From a virus: DNA of 41,914 nucleotides. A program made the translations under genes and the position numbers. Below are positions 6,374 through 14,058 of this stretch, one piece after another (positions within the stretch are counted from its first letter, which is position 1; each line of letters starts with the position of its first letter). The DNA is taken from positions 1 to 41,914 of IMG/VR virus record IMGVR_UViG_3300030329_003902; one strand, given 5' to 3'. Under the pieces are notes generated by a model, which was not told where the DNA came from, searched no databases, and saw only the letters and a list, made by a program, of their open reading frames with translations.

Positions 6374-7150
6374 ATGAAACATATAGTTAGTTTATCTGGT
6401 GGCACTTCTTCAGCTGTAGCAGCTAATCGTGTAATTAATCGTTACGGTAAAGAGAATGTCATACTTTGGTTTGCTGATACTCTCTGGGAAGATGAGGATT
6501 TATACAGATTTCTTGAAGACCTTGAATTATTATGGGATATTCCAATTGTTAGATCATCAGATGGAAGAACTCCTTTGGAAGTTGCTTACGATGATGAAAT
6601 CATTCCTAATAGTAGAGTTGCTACCTGCTCTAAGGCTTTAAAGATTATTCCCTTTAGATATTTCCTTGAAACTGTTGATAGACCTGTAACCGTACATCTT
6701 GGTTTAGATTGGACAGAGGAGCATAGAACGGTTTCACCTAAACGAGAGTATGAGAAAATAGAGGGAGTAACTGTAGACTTTCCATTGCTTTGGAAACCAT
6801 ACGCTAATCCTCCTCATAGGATGGAAACGGAGTCATGGGGAATTAAGACTCCACGACTTTATGATATGGGATTCAGTCATAATAATTGTGGTGGTAGATG
6901 TGTAAGGCAAGGTCAATCTACTTGGGAAAGACTTAAAACTTTCTTTCCTGAGAGATTCAATGAAGTTCGTGATTGGGAAGAAGATCAAATAGAACGATTA
7001 CCACATTTGAAAGGTAGAGGGATAATCAAAAGCGGAGATAAGGGTAAGACGTTAAAAGAGTATGAGAATCAATATATGAAAGGACAACAAGGTGTATTAG
7101 AGATGTTTCCAAGTATGGAGGATACATACGCTTGTGTGTGTGATTACTAA
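6374..7150 (+). CDS. PAPS-reductase-like PP-loop protein
   Basis: 258 residues of the phosphoadenosine-phosphosulphate reductase / N-type ATP-pyrophosphatase fold. SGGTSSA (8-14) is the PP-loop that binds ATP or an adenylyl substrate. Cysteines at 85 (ATCSKALK), 172 and 176 (NNCGGRC), and 254 and 256 (ACVCDY) are spaced as if for an iron-sulphur cluster or sulphur relay. Phage relatives are common but their substrate is generally unknown. Sulphation, thiolation of tRNA, and DNA modification are all possible. It lies between the terminase halves and its stop overlaps the next ATG (TAATG), so TerL-C translation depends on it. Confidence 0.8.
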   Translation: MKHIVSLSGGTSSAVAANRVINRYGKENVILWFADTLWEDEDLYRFLEDLELLWDIPIVRSSDGRTPLEVAYDDEIIPNSRVATCSKALKIIPFRYFLETVDRPVTVHLGLDWTEEHRTVSPKREYEKIEGVTVDFPLLWKPYANPPHRMETESWGIKTPRLYDMGFSHNNCGGRCVRQGQSTWERLKTFFPERFNEVRDWEEDQIERLPHLKGRGIIKSGDKGKTLKEYENQYMKGQQGVLEMFPSMEDTYACVCDY

Positions 7151-8097
7151 TGGGAGTTAGGTTATATCAGGCGATTCAACCAGATGGAAGCGTTCTATGG
7201 GAAGCAGAACGTCCATTAGAGTGGTTGGAGAAGAAACGCAGAGCAATGCCACCTTCTCTATTTAATGCTCAATATCAAAATGATCCTAGCGGAATGAAGG
7301 GAGTGAAGTTTGATGTAGAGTGGCTACACTTCTATGATGATGCTACTGTACCACCTATAAGAAAATTAATCGGAATACAGGGCGGTGATCCTGCTACTTC
7401 TGAAGGAGAAAGTGCGAATTACTTCGGGCATTGCACAGCAGGTAAAGATCCTGATACTGGAATAGTATATGTTCTAGATTTTGCGTTTGGAAAGATAACA
7501 GCACCAAGACACCTCGAGTTCCTTCATGCTCAATACACTACTTGGAAAAGTAGGGGGTTAAATATCTCTAAGGTTATTCTAGAGACAAATGGTCCTCAAC
7601 AAGCTACAACTCAACATCTCATTAATCAAACTAGAAATGATTCTAGAGGTGCTATGCCAATAGAAACAATAATTCCTAGAGGTTCTAAAGAACAGAGATA
7701 CGATGCAATTATTCCTTTTATTGCTAATGGTAGTGTCAGGTTTAAAGGTGAAAGAAGAGGGGACGAGTTGTTTATGAGTCCAGAGAATGGATTCAAAGAG
7801 TTTCAACAGGAATATTCGTCTTTCCCAAGAGGTGGCAGAGATGATATCCTTGACGCACTATGGATAGCTGTTCACCAGTTAACTTCATCTGTAGAAGCTG
7901 TAGCTATTAGTGAGATTGAAGCTACATTGTCAATGGCTGAGATTGAGGCTAACGAAGAAGGTTATGAGGGGGAGCAACGTAAACGCTATCTAGTCAATAG
8001 GTTAAGTGAGTTAAATAAAGAAGAGGAAGAGACTGCTAGGGATAGAGTGTTGAGTGGAACAGGTAGAAGTAGTTTATTCCACAGAGGATTGAGGTAA
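7150..8097 (+). CDS. Large terminase, C-terminal nuclease part (split gene)
   Basis: 315 residues. The first 50 (RLYQAIQPDGSVLWEAERP, then FNAQYQNDPS) match the linker between ATPase and nuclease domains of ordinary TerL proteins. The RNase-H-like nuclease follows: GGDPA with D80, VILETNG with E145, and GGRDDILDAL with D231/D232 are the three acidic metal-binding positions. It lacks its own Shine-Dalgarno and starts in a TAATG overlap, so it is translationally coupled to the PP-loop gene. It is not in frame with TerL-N, which excludes simple read-through. Confidence 0.88.
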   Translation: MGVRLYQAIQPDGSVLWEAERPLEWLEKKRRAMPPSLFNAQYQNDPSGMKGVKFDVEWLHFYDDATVPPIRKLIGIQGGDPATSEGESANYFGHCTAGKDPDTGIVYVLDFAFGKITAPRHLEFLHAQYTTWKSRGLNISKVILETNGPQQATTQHLINQTRNDSRGAMPIETIIPRGSKEQRYDAIIPFIANGSVRFKGERRGDELFMSPENGFKEFQQEYSSFPRGGRDDILDALWIAVHQLTSSVEAVAISEIEATLSMAEIEANEEGYEGEQRKRYLVNRLSELNKEEEETARDRVLSGTGRSSLFHRGLR

Positions 8098-8101
8098 AGA
8101 T

Positions 8102-9655
8102 ATGAGTGCTATAAGTAGAGTGAAAGAATCTTGGCAAGCATTACGAGGTAATACGAGTCAAGAAGCTATTAGCTATATTGGATCACCCGAACCTGATGAA
8201 CACTTGTGGAAGCCTATGGGAGCGAATAGGAAAGAGAAGAATCTTCCCTCAATAACTCAACAACATGCAATTGACTATGCTCACTACTTCTATAAGAGTA
8301 ATCCTATCGCAAAGCGTATTATTGATTTGACTGCTGAGTATGTGGTTGGAGATGGAATTACTTATGTAGCAGAAGATCGTAATGTTCAAGATATTTTAGA
8401 TTCACATTGGACTGACCCTACTAATAACTGGACAATCAATCAGTTTTCCAGAGTTAGAGACTTAGGACTCACAGGTGAACTATGTATTCCTGTTTACGTT
8501 AATGAACAGAATGGACATGTAACTCTAGGTAACATAGATACAGCTATGATTGAGTCTGTTGTTGAAAATCCTGAGAATACGATGAAACAACAGTTAATTA
8601 TATTAAGGAAGTTCCCTAAAGAAGATTACAGAAGGGCTTATCGGATTATTGATGTAAGTTCTGCTCCAGTAGGAACTAAAGAATACGGAAGATATGTAGG
8701 TCTTAATACGAGTGCGGTTTCTGGTGCTGATTTTACAAAAGATGACATTATCGAGCCTACAGGATCAGGCTTGAAGTATAAGTGTAAAGTAGTTGGTGCT
8801 TGTTTCTTCTTCACTATAAATAATCCTATGACAGCAAACAGAGGTTGGAGTGATCTCTTACCAGACATGGATTGGATTGATGCTCATGATCAATTCCTAT
8901 TTAGTTCAGTTGAGAAAGCAATCGAAAGTTCTAAGTACGTTCTAGATGTCACTCTTACTGGAAAAAACGAACAACAGATAAGAGAGTGGTTGAGGAATCA
9001 AAGGAGTTTAAAACCTGGAGAGCGTTTTGCTCATAACGAGAATGTTAGTCAAGAGTTCAAGACTCCAGACTTAAAATTAGAAGATAGTGCTAGTTTAGCT
9101 TCTGTTTTAAAGAACCACGTTCTTGCAGGTGCAGGACTTCCACCGATTTGGTTTGCTGAATCCTTAACTTCAAGAGCATCTGCTCCAGAGATGACAGAAC
9201 CTGCTTACAGGCATCTCAAGATGAGGCAGAAGTTTATTGCGTATATCATGACTAGAATCTTTAGATTTGTTCTTGATCAAGCAATAATACATGGAAGGTT
9301 AAGGCAAGATAGTAGGTTTAGTGATACTTCATTAGCTACTATTGAATCTGCTTCATTCTACTTGCGTATGCCAGAAGTTTCCTTTAGAGATCAGAGGGCT
9401 AACGCAATAGCGGTGAGAAGTATAAGTACAGCGTTGAAGGATGCTGTAGGTAATGGCTTTATTGAAACAGACGAAGCCTCACGAATATTTACACGCTATC
9501 TCGGTTTAAGTGGAATTGACGCAGGTAAGAATGAACCGCACGAAAAACGTGGCATGTATGATGTTGATTCAACATTAAAAGATTTGTTCCAAGTAACAAC
9601 CGAAAAGCATGATAATGGGTATACATATTATCCAAGTCGTGATAGTTTTAAATAA
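8102..9655 (+). CDS. Portal protein
   Basis: 517 residues, normal length for an HK97/lambda-type portal. HYFYKSNPIAKRIIDLTAEYVVGDGI (about 61-86) is the typical N-terminal portal signature. The mid-region has GWSDLLPDMDWIDAHDQFL, and the C-terminal half ASVLKNHVLAGAGLPPIWFAE, where the helix-rich core ends. It forms the dodecameric DNA channel at one capsid vertex. It lies just after TerL and before the capsid gene, the standard order. Confidence 0.9.
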   Translation: MSAISRVKESWQALRGNTSQEAISYIGSPEPDEHLWKPMGANRKEKNLPSITQQHAIDYAHYFYKSNPIAKRIIDLTAEYVVGDGITYVAEDRNVQDILDSHWTDPTNNWTINQFSRVRDLGLTGELCIPVYVNEQNGHVTLGNIDTAMIESVVENPENTMKQQLIILRKFPKEDYRRAYRIIDVSSAPVGTKEYGRYVGLNTSAVSGADFTKDDIIEPTGSGLKYKCKVVGACFFFTINNPMTANRGWSDLLPDMDWIDAHDQFLFSSVEKAIESSKYVLDVTLTGKNEQQIREWLRNQRSLKPGERFAHNENVSQEFKTPDLKLEDSASLASVLKNHVLAGAGLPPIWFAESLTSRASAPEMTEPAYRHLKMRQKFIAYIMTRIFRFVLDQAIIHGRLRQDSRFSDTSLATIESASFYLRMPEVSFRDQRANAIAVRSISTALKDAVGNGFIETDEASRIFTRYLGLSGIDAGKNEPHEKRGMYDVDSTLKDLFQVTTEKHDNGYTYYPSRDSFK

Positions 9656-9658
9656 AAG

Positions 9659-9688
9659 TTGACAGGGTTAATAGTTTCGTCTTAGAAT
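9659..9688 (+). promoter_or_regulatory. Sigma70-like promoter before the capsid gene
   Basis: TTGACA at 9659-9664, an 18-base spacer, and TAGAAT at 9683-9688. The expected transcript start is about 10-15 bases before the capsid ATG at 9707. A dedicated promoter, paired with the terminator at 12461, would make a high-copy transcript for the capsid and decoration genes. Confidence 0.6.
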
Positions 9689-9706
9689 CGCTTGTAGGTA
9701 TTTATA

Positions 9707-11953
9707 ATGCCAGAAAAATTAGAACAATGTGTTATACGATTAATGGATGACCCAGATTTCAAACCGAAAGATGGGGAAGATAGGAAGTCTGCTGCTTATG
9801 CAGTATGTACGGCACAAATAGAGAAGTCCAACGATGTACAAAAAGAAGAAAAAGAAATGCTAGAAAGCAACCAAGTTATTAAACGAATGTTTAGCTTTGA
9901 AGCTAGTCCACTACAGGAAAACGGTAGCGATTGGCGAGTTCGCATTATTAACTCAGGTACATCGAAAAATAATAGAACTTATCCGAAAGATATATTACAT
10001 AGAGATAAGAATGTCTTTGAAGGCGTTCCAGTTCATGCAGGAAGCGGTCAAGATCATTCCCCAAATGAACGTGGAGTTAAAAGCATTGTTGGTTTCATCA
10101 AGAATGTTGATGCTGTTCCAGAAGGTTTAGATGCAACCTTTCATGTATCTGATCCTATACTAAGAGATACCCTTTTAGACTTACATCAAGAAGGTGTACT
10201 TTCTAATGTAGTTGGGTTTAGTATAGTAGCTGAAGGAAGATGGCAAAGAGATTTAGGTTCAAATACAGAAACAGCTTTACAGTTAGTTAGGGCTGATTCT
10301 GTTGATTTAGTTAGAGAGCCAGCAGCAGGGGGAAAGTTTCTCGCTGTAGCCGAATCGGAAGAAGTAATCGAAGCAATCCCCATACAGGAGGAAAATGTAA
10401 TGGATATGACGGAAGAAAAGTTGCAGGAACTTCTTGCAAGTGCCTCTTCTAAAGCTGTCAAAGAGTATATTGACTCTCAAGACACGAAAGAAGTAGAGGT
10501 CACAGCAGAGGCAACTGCTGAAGTAGCAGAGGTAAAAGACGAGACTTCTGATAAAGTCTCTGAGGCACTTACTCAATTAAATGCCACTCTTCTCACATCA
10601 GCACTTACCAACGCTTCCTTGCCAGAAATAGCAGAGCAGAGAATTCGCACTCAATTTGAGGGTAAGAATTTCGATGGCGATGCTGTTCAGAAGGCAATAG
10701 CAGGGGAGAAAGATTATCTTGCTTCTCTTGCTAAAGTCGCTGTTGAGAACGTAACTAAAGAAAGTGGTAAAGTCACTACCGATGAAGGTGACAAGAAGTT
10801 AGCACGAATAGATGCTAGTTTCACCGCATCTAGAGTAATGACCACAGAAAGCGGAGAAAAGGTAAAGGGCTACCGAACCTTTACTGAAGCCTACTGTGAT
10901 TGGACAGGAAAGAACCCTCTAGAGATTGGAAGGGAAGAAGTTTGGGAGTCTTGGGTAAATGGTTCTAAAGGATACGCGTCTTGGAGAGAAGAGTCTGTTG
11001 GCAGACTTTACACAGAAGCTCTTACCACCTCTAACTGGGGTGAAGTAAGTGCAGACAGGATGCACAAAGCACTTATCAGGAACTATGCTGATCTTCCTCA
11101 ATATAACGATTGGAGAAAGGTTGCTAAAGTTATAAGCGTCAATGATTACCAAGCACACAGAGATATAAAGATCGGTGGGTTCGGTGATTTGGCTGTAGTT
11201 GCAGAGCGAGGTACTTATCCAGACCTGACAATGCCAGCAGACGAGGAAACAACAGTCACCATGCAGAAGCGTGGTGGAATAGCATCGCAAATTACACGTG
11301 AGATGATACTCAACGATAATATTGGTGCTATCTCTGAAATTCCTAGAGAGTTAGCCAGAGCAGCTGCTAGAACTCTTTATAAAGCTGTAATGGATCAACT
11401 TGCTGAAGGTGACACTAATACATATGGTCCTGATTCAACTGCTATCTTCGCAGGTGGTCATAACAACAATGGATCAACAGCGTTGTCACTTTCTGGATTA
11501 GATATTGCTAATAAGGGTATGAGAGATCAGACCAAATATGGCAGTACAAATGATATTCTTGGAGCAGCTAACAAACCTCGTTACCTCGTAGTTCCAAACG
11601 ATCTTGAGGGTCTAGCCAATAGGTTAGTAAGTCCTTCTGCTCAAGTTATTACACAGTTAACTGCTGATACTGATACCGATCAGGATGTCAGGAGATTTGC
11701 AGGAGCAATGGAAGTAATAGTATGTGACTACTGGTCAGATACAAATGAATACTTCTTGGTTGCAGACCCAGCCCAGAGTGCAGGTATAGTAGTTGCCTTC
11801 TTAAACGGTAACGAAGAGCCAGAACTCTTTATACAACAAGATGATACGGTCGGAGAAACTTTCACGATGGATGTGCAGAACATTAAAGTTCGACAAGAGT
11901 TTGCTACTACAGTTGCAGACTACCGAGCAATGTACCGCCAGAACCCATCCTAA
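9707..11953 (+). CDS. Fused prohead protease, scaffold and major capsid protein
   Basis: 748 residues. Residues 1-40 carry LEQCVIRLMDDPDF and SAAYAVCTAQ, a module common at the start of phage head proteins. Residues 60-215 look like a gp21/U9-type prohead protease (SKNNRTYP; H117 in QDHS; S172 in VVGFSI; SVDLVREPA). Residues 232-350 are an acidic coiled coil, probably scaffold. Residues about 360-748 resemble the Mu gpT-like HK97-fold capsid family (RGTYPDLTMP, KRGGIASQITREM, QNIKVRQEF). The protease would release and degrade the scaffold during assembly. A strong internal start at 10400 suggests a second product. Confidence 0.85.
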   Translation: MPEKLEQCVIRLMDDPDFKPKDGEDRKSAAYAVCTAQIEKSNDVQKEEKEMLESNQVIKRMFSFEASPLQENGSDWRVRIINSGTSKNNRTYPKDILHRDKNVFEGVPVHAGSGQDHSPNERGVKSIVGFIKNVDAVPEGLDATFHVSDPILRDTLLDLHQEGVLSNVVGFSIVAEGRWQRDLGSNTETALQLVRADSVDLVREPAAGGKFLAVAESEEVIEAIPIQEENVMDMTEEKLQELLASASSKAVKEYIDSQDTKEVEVTAEATAEVAEVKDETSDKVSEALTQLNATLLTSALTNASLPEIAEQRIRTQFEGKNFDGDAVQKAIAGEKDYLASLAKVAVENVTKESGKVTTDEGDKKLARIDASFTASRVMTTESGEKVKGYRTFTEAYCDWTGKNPLEIGREEVWESWVNGSKGYASWREESVGRLYTEALTTSNWGEVSADRMHKALIRNYADLPQYNDWRKVAKVISVNDYQAHRDIKIGGFGDLAVVAERGTYPDLTMPADEETTVTMQKRGGIASQITREMILNDNIGAISEIPRELARAAARTLYKAVMDQLAEGDTNTYGPDSTAIFAGGHNNNGSTALSLSGLDIANKGMRDQTKYGSTNDILGAANKPRYLVVPNDLEGLANRLVSPSAQVITQLTADTDTDQDVRRFAGAMEVIVCDYWSDTNEYFLVADPAQSAGIVVAFLNGNEEPELFIQQDDTVGETFTMDVQNIKVRQEFATTVADYRAMYRQNPS
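10386..10402 (+). promoter_or_regulatory. Internal ribosome binding site inside the capsid fusion
   Basis: AGGAGG (10386-10391) lies 8 bases before the in-frame ATG at 10400 (Met232), exactly at the border between the protease domain and the coiled coil. It is better than the site at the gene's own start, where only TAGG is visible. Confidence 0.7.
10400..11953 (+). CDS. Nested scaffold-capsid product (internal start)
   Basis: Predicted 517-residue product from Met232, same frame as the 748-residue fusion. It begins MDMTEEKLQELLASASSKAV and holds the coiled coil and the capsid domain but no protease. An internal start would give much more capsid than protease, solving the dosage problem of a 1:1 fusion in the way lambda C/Nu3 does for scaffold. 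It is inferred from the ribosome site and the domain border. Confidence 0.6.
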   Translation: MDMTEEKLQELLASASSKAVKEYIDSQDTKEVEVTAEATAEVAEVKDETSDKVSEALTQLNATLLTSALTNASLPEIAEQRIRTQFEGKNFDGDAVQKAIAGEKDYLASLAKVAVENVTKESGKVTTDEGDKKLARIDASFTASRVMTTESGEKVKGYRTFTEAYCDWTGKNPLEIGREEVWESWVNGSKGYASWREESVGRLYTEALTTSNWGEVSADRMHKALIRNYADLPQYNDWRKVAKVISVNDYQAHRDIKIGGFGDLAVVAERGTYPDLTMPADEETTVTMQKRGGIASQITREMILNDNIGAISEIPRELARAAARTLYKAVMDQLAEGDTNTYGPDSTAIFAGGHNNNGSTALSLSGLDIANKGMRDQTKYGSTNDILGAANKPRYLVVPNDLEGLANRLVSPSAQVITQLTADTDTDQDVRRFAGAMEVIVCDYWSDTNEYFLVADPAQSAGIVVAFLNGNEEPELFIQQDDTVGETFTMDVQNIKVRQEFATTVADYRAMYRQNPS

Positions 11954-11983
11954 TTAGATAAGGATTAACGGAGGATTTAAGTT

Positions 11984-12433
11984 ATGGCAACTGTTACGCA
12001 AGAATCAAGTGGGCGTAGAGGTCAGTACGGATGGCATGTTCATCAAACTACTTATGCACAAGTAGTTGATAATGAAGCAACAGTCAGACGACCTATCTTT
12101 GTGGCTCCCTTTAACTGCGAACTTGGTGAAGTTGCACTCATAAACTCTACTGCTGTTACAGGAGCGAACACTAATACTGTTCACTTTAACCTAATAAACG
12201 GTGGGGCTGAAGGTGCAGGTACTACTGAACTCGCAACAAGAGACTTAGTGTCAGGGACAAACCTTGCAGTAGGTAAAACTCTTTTGCTAGATGCAACATC
12301 TAGTGGGGAAGTATTTCTTACAGCAGGGGATATCTTAGAACTAGAGACTGAAGAAATAGGAAATGGCATAGGTGCTGATATAAATGAATTAGTAATTTAT
12401 ATCGCTTTCCGACCTGCTAACCTAGCCAGTTAA
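11984..12433 (+). CDS. Probable head decoration protein
   Basis: 149 residues, beta-rich, with no cysteine cluster. GGAGG stands about 9 bases before the ATG. It lies directly after the capsid gene and ahead of a strong terminator, so it shares the high-level transcript. Position, size and the sequence (IFVAPFNCELGEVALINS, VHFNLINGGA) fit a decoration or head-stabilising protein; no catalytic motif. Confidence 0.55.
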   Translation: MATVTQESSGRRGQYGWHVHQTTYAQVVDNEATVRRPIFVAPFNCELGEVALINSTAVTGANTNTVHFNLINGGAEGAGTTELATRDLVSGTNLAVGKTLLLDATSSGEVFLTAGDILELETEEIGNGIGADINELVIYIAFRPANLAS

Positions 12434-12460
12434 TAGATTCTAAATATCAACCCCAAAGTA

Positions 12461-12498
12461 AAAGGGGAGAGGGGGAACTATCTCTCCCTCTTCCCTTT
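12461..12498 (+). terminator. Strong terminator after the capsid transcript
   Basis: AAAGGGGAGAGGG (12461-12473) pairs with CCCTCTTCCCTTT (12486-12498), 13 bp with one G-T wobble, followed by ATTTGTTTG. With the promoter at 9659 it bounds a capsid and decoration unit. Tail genes may depend on read-through. Confidence 0.8.
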
Positions 12499-12523
12499 AT
12501 TTGTTTGTGAGGAGTAATAACTT

Positions 12524-12667
12524 ATGGTTACTGAAAAAAAGCCTAAAGCTAAACCTAAAGCAAAAGCTAAAAAGACTAAACTTTGTACCTGTGGTGTATG
12601 TACCAAAGCACGATCTAAATCAGGTAAAATGGTAGAGAAAGCCAAAGCTAAATGTAAAAACAGGTAG
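12524..12667 (+). CDS. Lys/Ala-rich basic peptide with CTCGVC
   Basis: 47 residues. The N-terminal half is a histone-H1-like tail (PKAKPKAKAKKTK). LCTCGVCTKARSK follows, with Cys spaced C-x-C-x2-C, and a last Cys lies near the C-terminus. GAGGAG is 10 bases upstream of the ATG. The charge implies nucleic-acid binding, and the cysteines could hold a metal. It lies among head genes just behind the capsid terminator, so it could be a packaged DNA-binding peptide, but no homologue comes to mind. Confidence 0.65.
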   Translation: MVTEKKPKAKPKAKAKKTKLCTCGVCTKARSKSGKMVEKAKAKCKNR

Positions 12668-12675
12668 AGGATACT

Positions 12676-12975
12676 ATGTCGATTAATTCAGTTGTAAAAA
12701 ATGTAACAACAGCAGGTACAGCAGAACGTATCTCTTCCACAGACCTATATGTCACATCTGTAACCTTTCGTGCTAAGAAAGGTAATAGTAATGATATCTA
12801 TATAGGTGATAGTGATGTTGCAAATACTTACCCTGACTTGGATGCCAATCAAACAGTTACATTTGAAGCACCGATAGTAAATGGTCATCATTCTGCTATA
12901 AATCTAAAAGAGATTTGGATTGATGTTGATACTAATGGTGAAGGTGTAGATGTTTGGTATGTGAGGGCTAGTTAA
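12676..12975 (+). CDS. Small beta-rich structural protein
   Basis: 99 residues of alternating beta strands (LYVTSVTFRAKKG, NDIYIGDSDVANTYP, QTVTFEAP, VDVWYVRAS). Small proteins of this type, describing a value at a lattice point, are frequent between capsid and connector genes. Likely a minor head or decoration protein. It overlaps the next gene by one base. Confidence 0.55.
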   Translation: MSINSVVKNVTTAGTAERISSTDLYVTSVTFRAKKGNSNDIYIGDSDVANTYPDLDANQTVTFEAPIVNGHHSAINLKEIWIDVDTNGEGVDVWYVRAS

Positions 12976-13331
12976 TGTCAGTACAAGATGTAACTAGAAC
13001 TTTATATTCGGCTCAAGTTATATCTGCCTCAAATACAGCGTCATCGTCTGTTGAGTGTGGCAGATTTGAAGAAGCAACAATATATATTAAAGTAACTGCG
13101 AAAGCAGGGACAAGTCCTACAATAGATTTTGATGTTCAGACTTCTCATGATAATAGTGAGTGGCATAAGGATTCTGATGTAACTCAGATTAATGACCCAA
13201 CAGTTGCGTATTATGCCCCTGCTGTTAAACTCTCAAATTCTATAGGGAAGTATATTAGGCTCAATCCAACTGTGGGTGGGTCAAGTAGTCCTTCAATGAC
13301 AGTTACCGCTAAAATTGTTCTTAAAGGATAA
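12975..13331 (+). CDS. Small beta-sandwich structural protein
   Basis: 118 residues, beta-rich: EEATIYIKVTAKAG, PTIDFDVQTSHDNSEWH and YIRLNPTVGG are strands in a pattern common to minor virion proteins. It has the same composition and context as the preceding gene and may act with it on the capsid surface. No specific function recognised. Confidence 0.55.
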   Translation: MSVQDVTRTLYSAQVISASNTASSSVECGRFEEATIYIKVTAKAGTSPTIDFDVQTSHDNSEWHKDSDVTQINDPTVAYYAPAVKLSNSIGKYIRLNPTVGGSSSPSMTVTAKIVLKG

Positions 13332-13333
13332 TA

Positions 13334-14056
13334 ATGGCAACTACGTTAGAAACTATTAGATCAGAGTTACGTAATGTAACTGGTACATTTCCTTTTTTTA
13401 CTGGTGAAAATGAAGTAGGGGATAATGTTGTCGATCAAGCTATAGCCCAAGCAGTAGGCTCATACAGTCGAGATGTTCCCCGAATAGTGGTGGAGAGCGA
13501 AGTCGGAGATAGTGGTAAGTATTACCCTCTTTCAAACTTATCTTTATGGGAGGATGATTTTTCAGAAATCCGTCAGATTGACTATGATGCAGGAAGTCGG
13601 ATAGGAAGTGATGAATCACCCCAGTTCCTTTCAGAAGATAACGGAGATTGGAAGTATTATAGAGATGCCTCAACTAGATACTTCTACTTGCCAAACCATA
13701 GTCCTACTTCTGGAACGACTTTAATTATTACTTATACTGCTAGGCACACACTTGACTCTACAACGTCAACCATCTCTGCACAGCACGAAAAAGCAATAGT
13801 GTATTTAACTGTTTCCGAAATCGCCTCTACCCTATCCTTCCACGCAGAGAAGGGTATTGATCCACCTGCTGGGGCAAGCTACATCTCCATGAGAAATAAA
13901 AGTAGCGGATTCCGTTCTGTAGGAGATCATTTTAAAGCTAAGTATTTAGATGAAATAGGTGGACAAGATATTGTTGGTGCGAGTCATTGGAGAGAGTTCG
14001 ATCAAACATATATAACTGGTGATAATTACTTTTTCCATTCGTATGCAGGTTCATAG
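13334..14056 (+). CDS. Probable head-tail connector (adaptor)
   Basis: 240 residues. The N-terminal helical region (LETIRSELRNVTGTF, DQAIAQAVGSYSRDVP) resembles adaptor proteins that bind the portal. A beta section with WEDDFSEIRQIDY and LIITYTARHTL follows, then a helical C-terminus (KAIVYLTVSEIASTLSFHAE). Position between capsid and tail genes supports a gp6-like adaptor role; inferred from fold pattern and order. Confidence 0.6.
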   Translation: MATTLETIRSELRNVTGTFPFFTGENEVGDNVVDQAIAQAVGSYSRDVPRIVVESEVGDSGKYYPLSNLSLWEDDFSEIRQIDYDAGSRIGSDESPQFLSEDNGDWKYYRDASTRYFYLPNHSPTSGTTLIITYTARHTLDSTTSTISAQHEKAIVYLTVSEIASTLSFHAEKGIDPPAGASYISMRNKSSGFRSVGDHFKAKYLDEIGGQDIVGASHWREFDQTYITGDNYFFHSYAGS

Positions 14057-14058
14057 TT

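Noticed and set aside
6252-7149. Intein or group I intron in the terminase
   Set aside because: The TerL halves are in different frames with a stop codon between, excluding an intein. No intein motifs, homing endonuclease or intron core was visible; the interval is filled by ORFs with start/stop overlaps.
10307-10576. Leftward frame opposite the capsid fusion
   Set aside because: It is a mirror of the acidic coiled-coil coding region and has no start signal.
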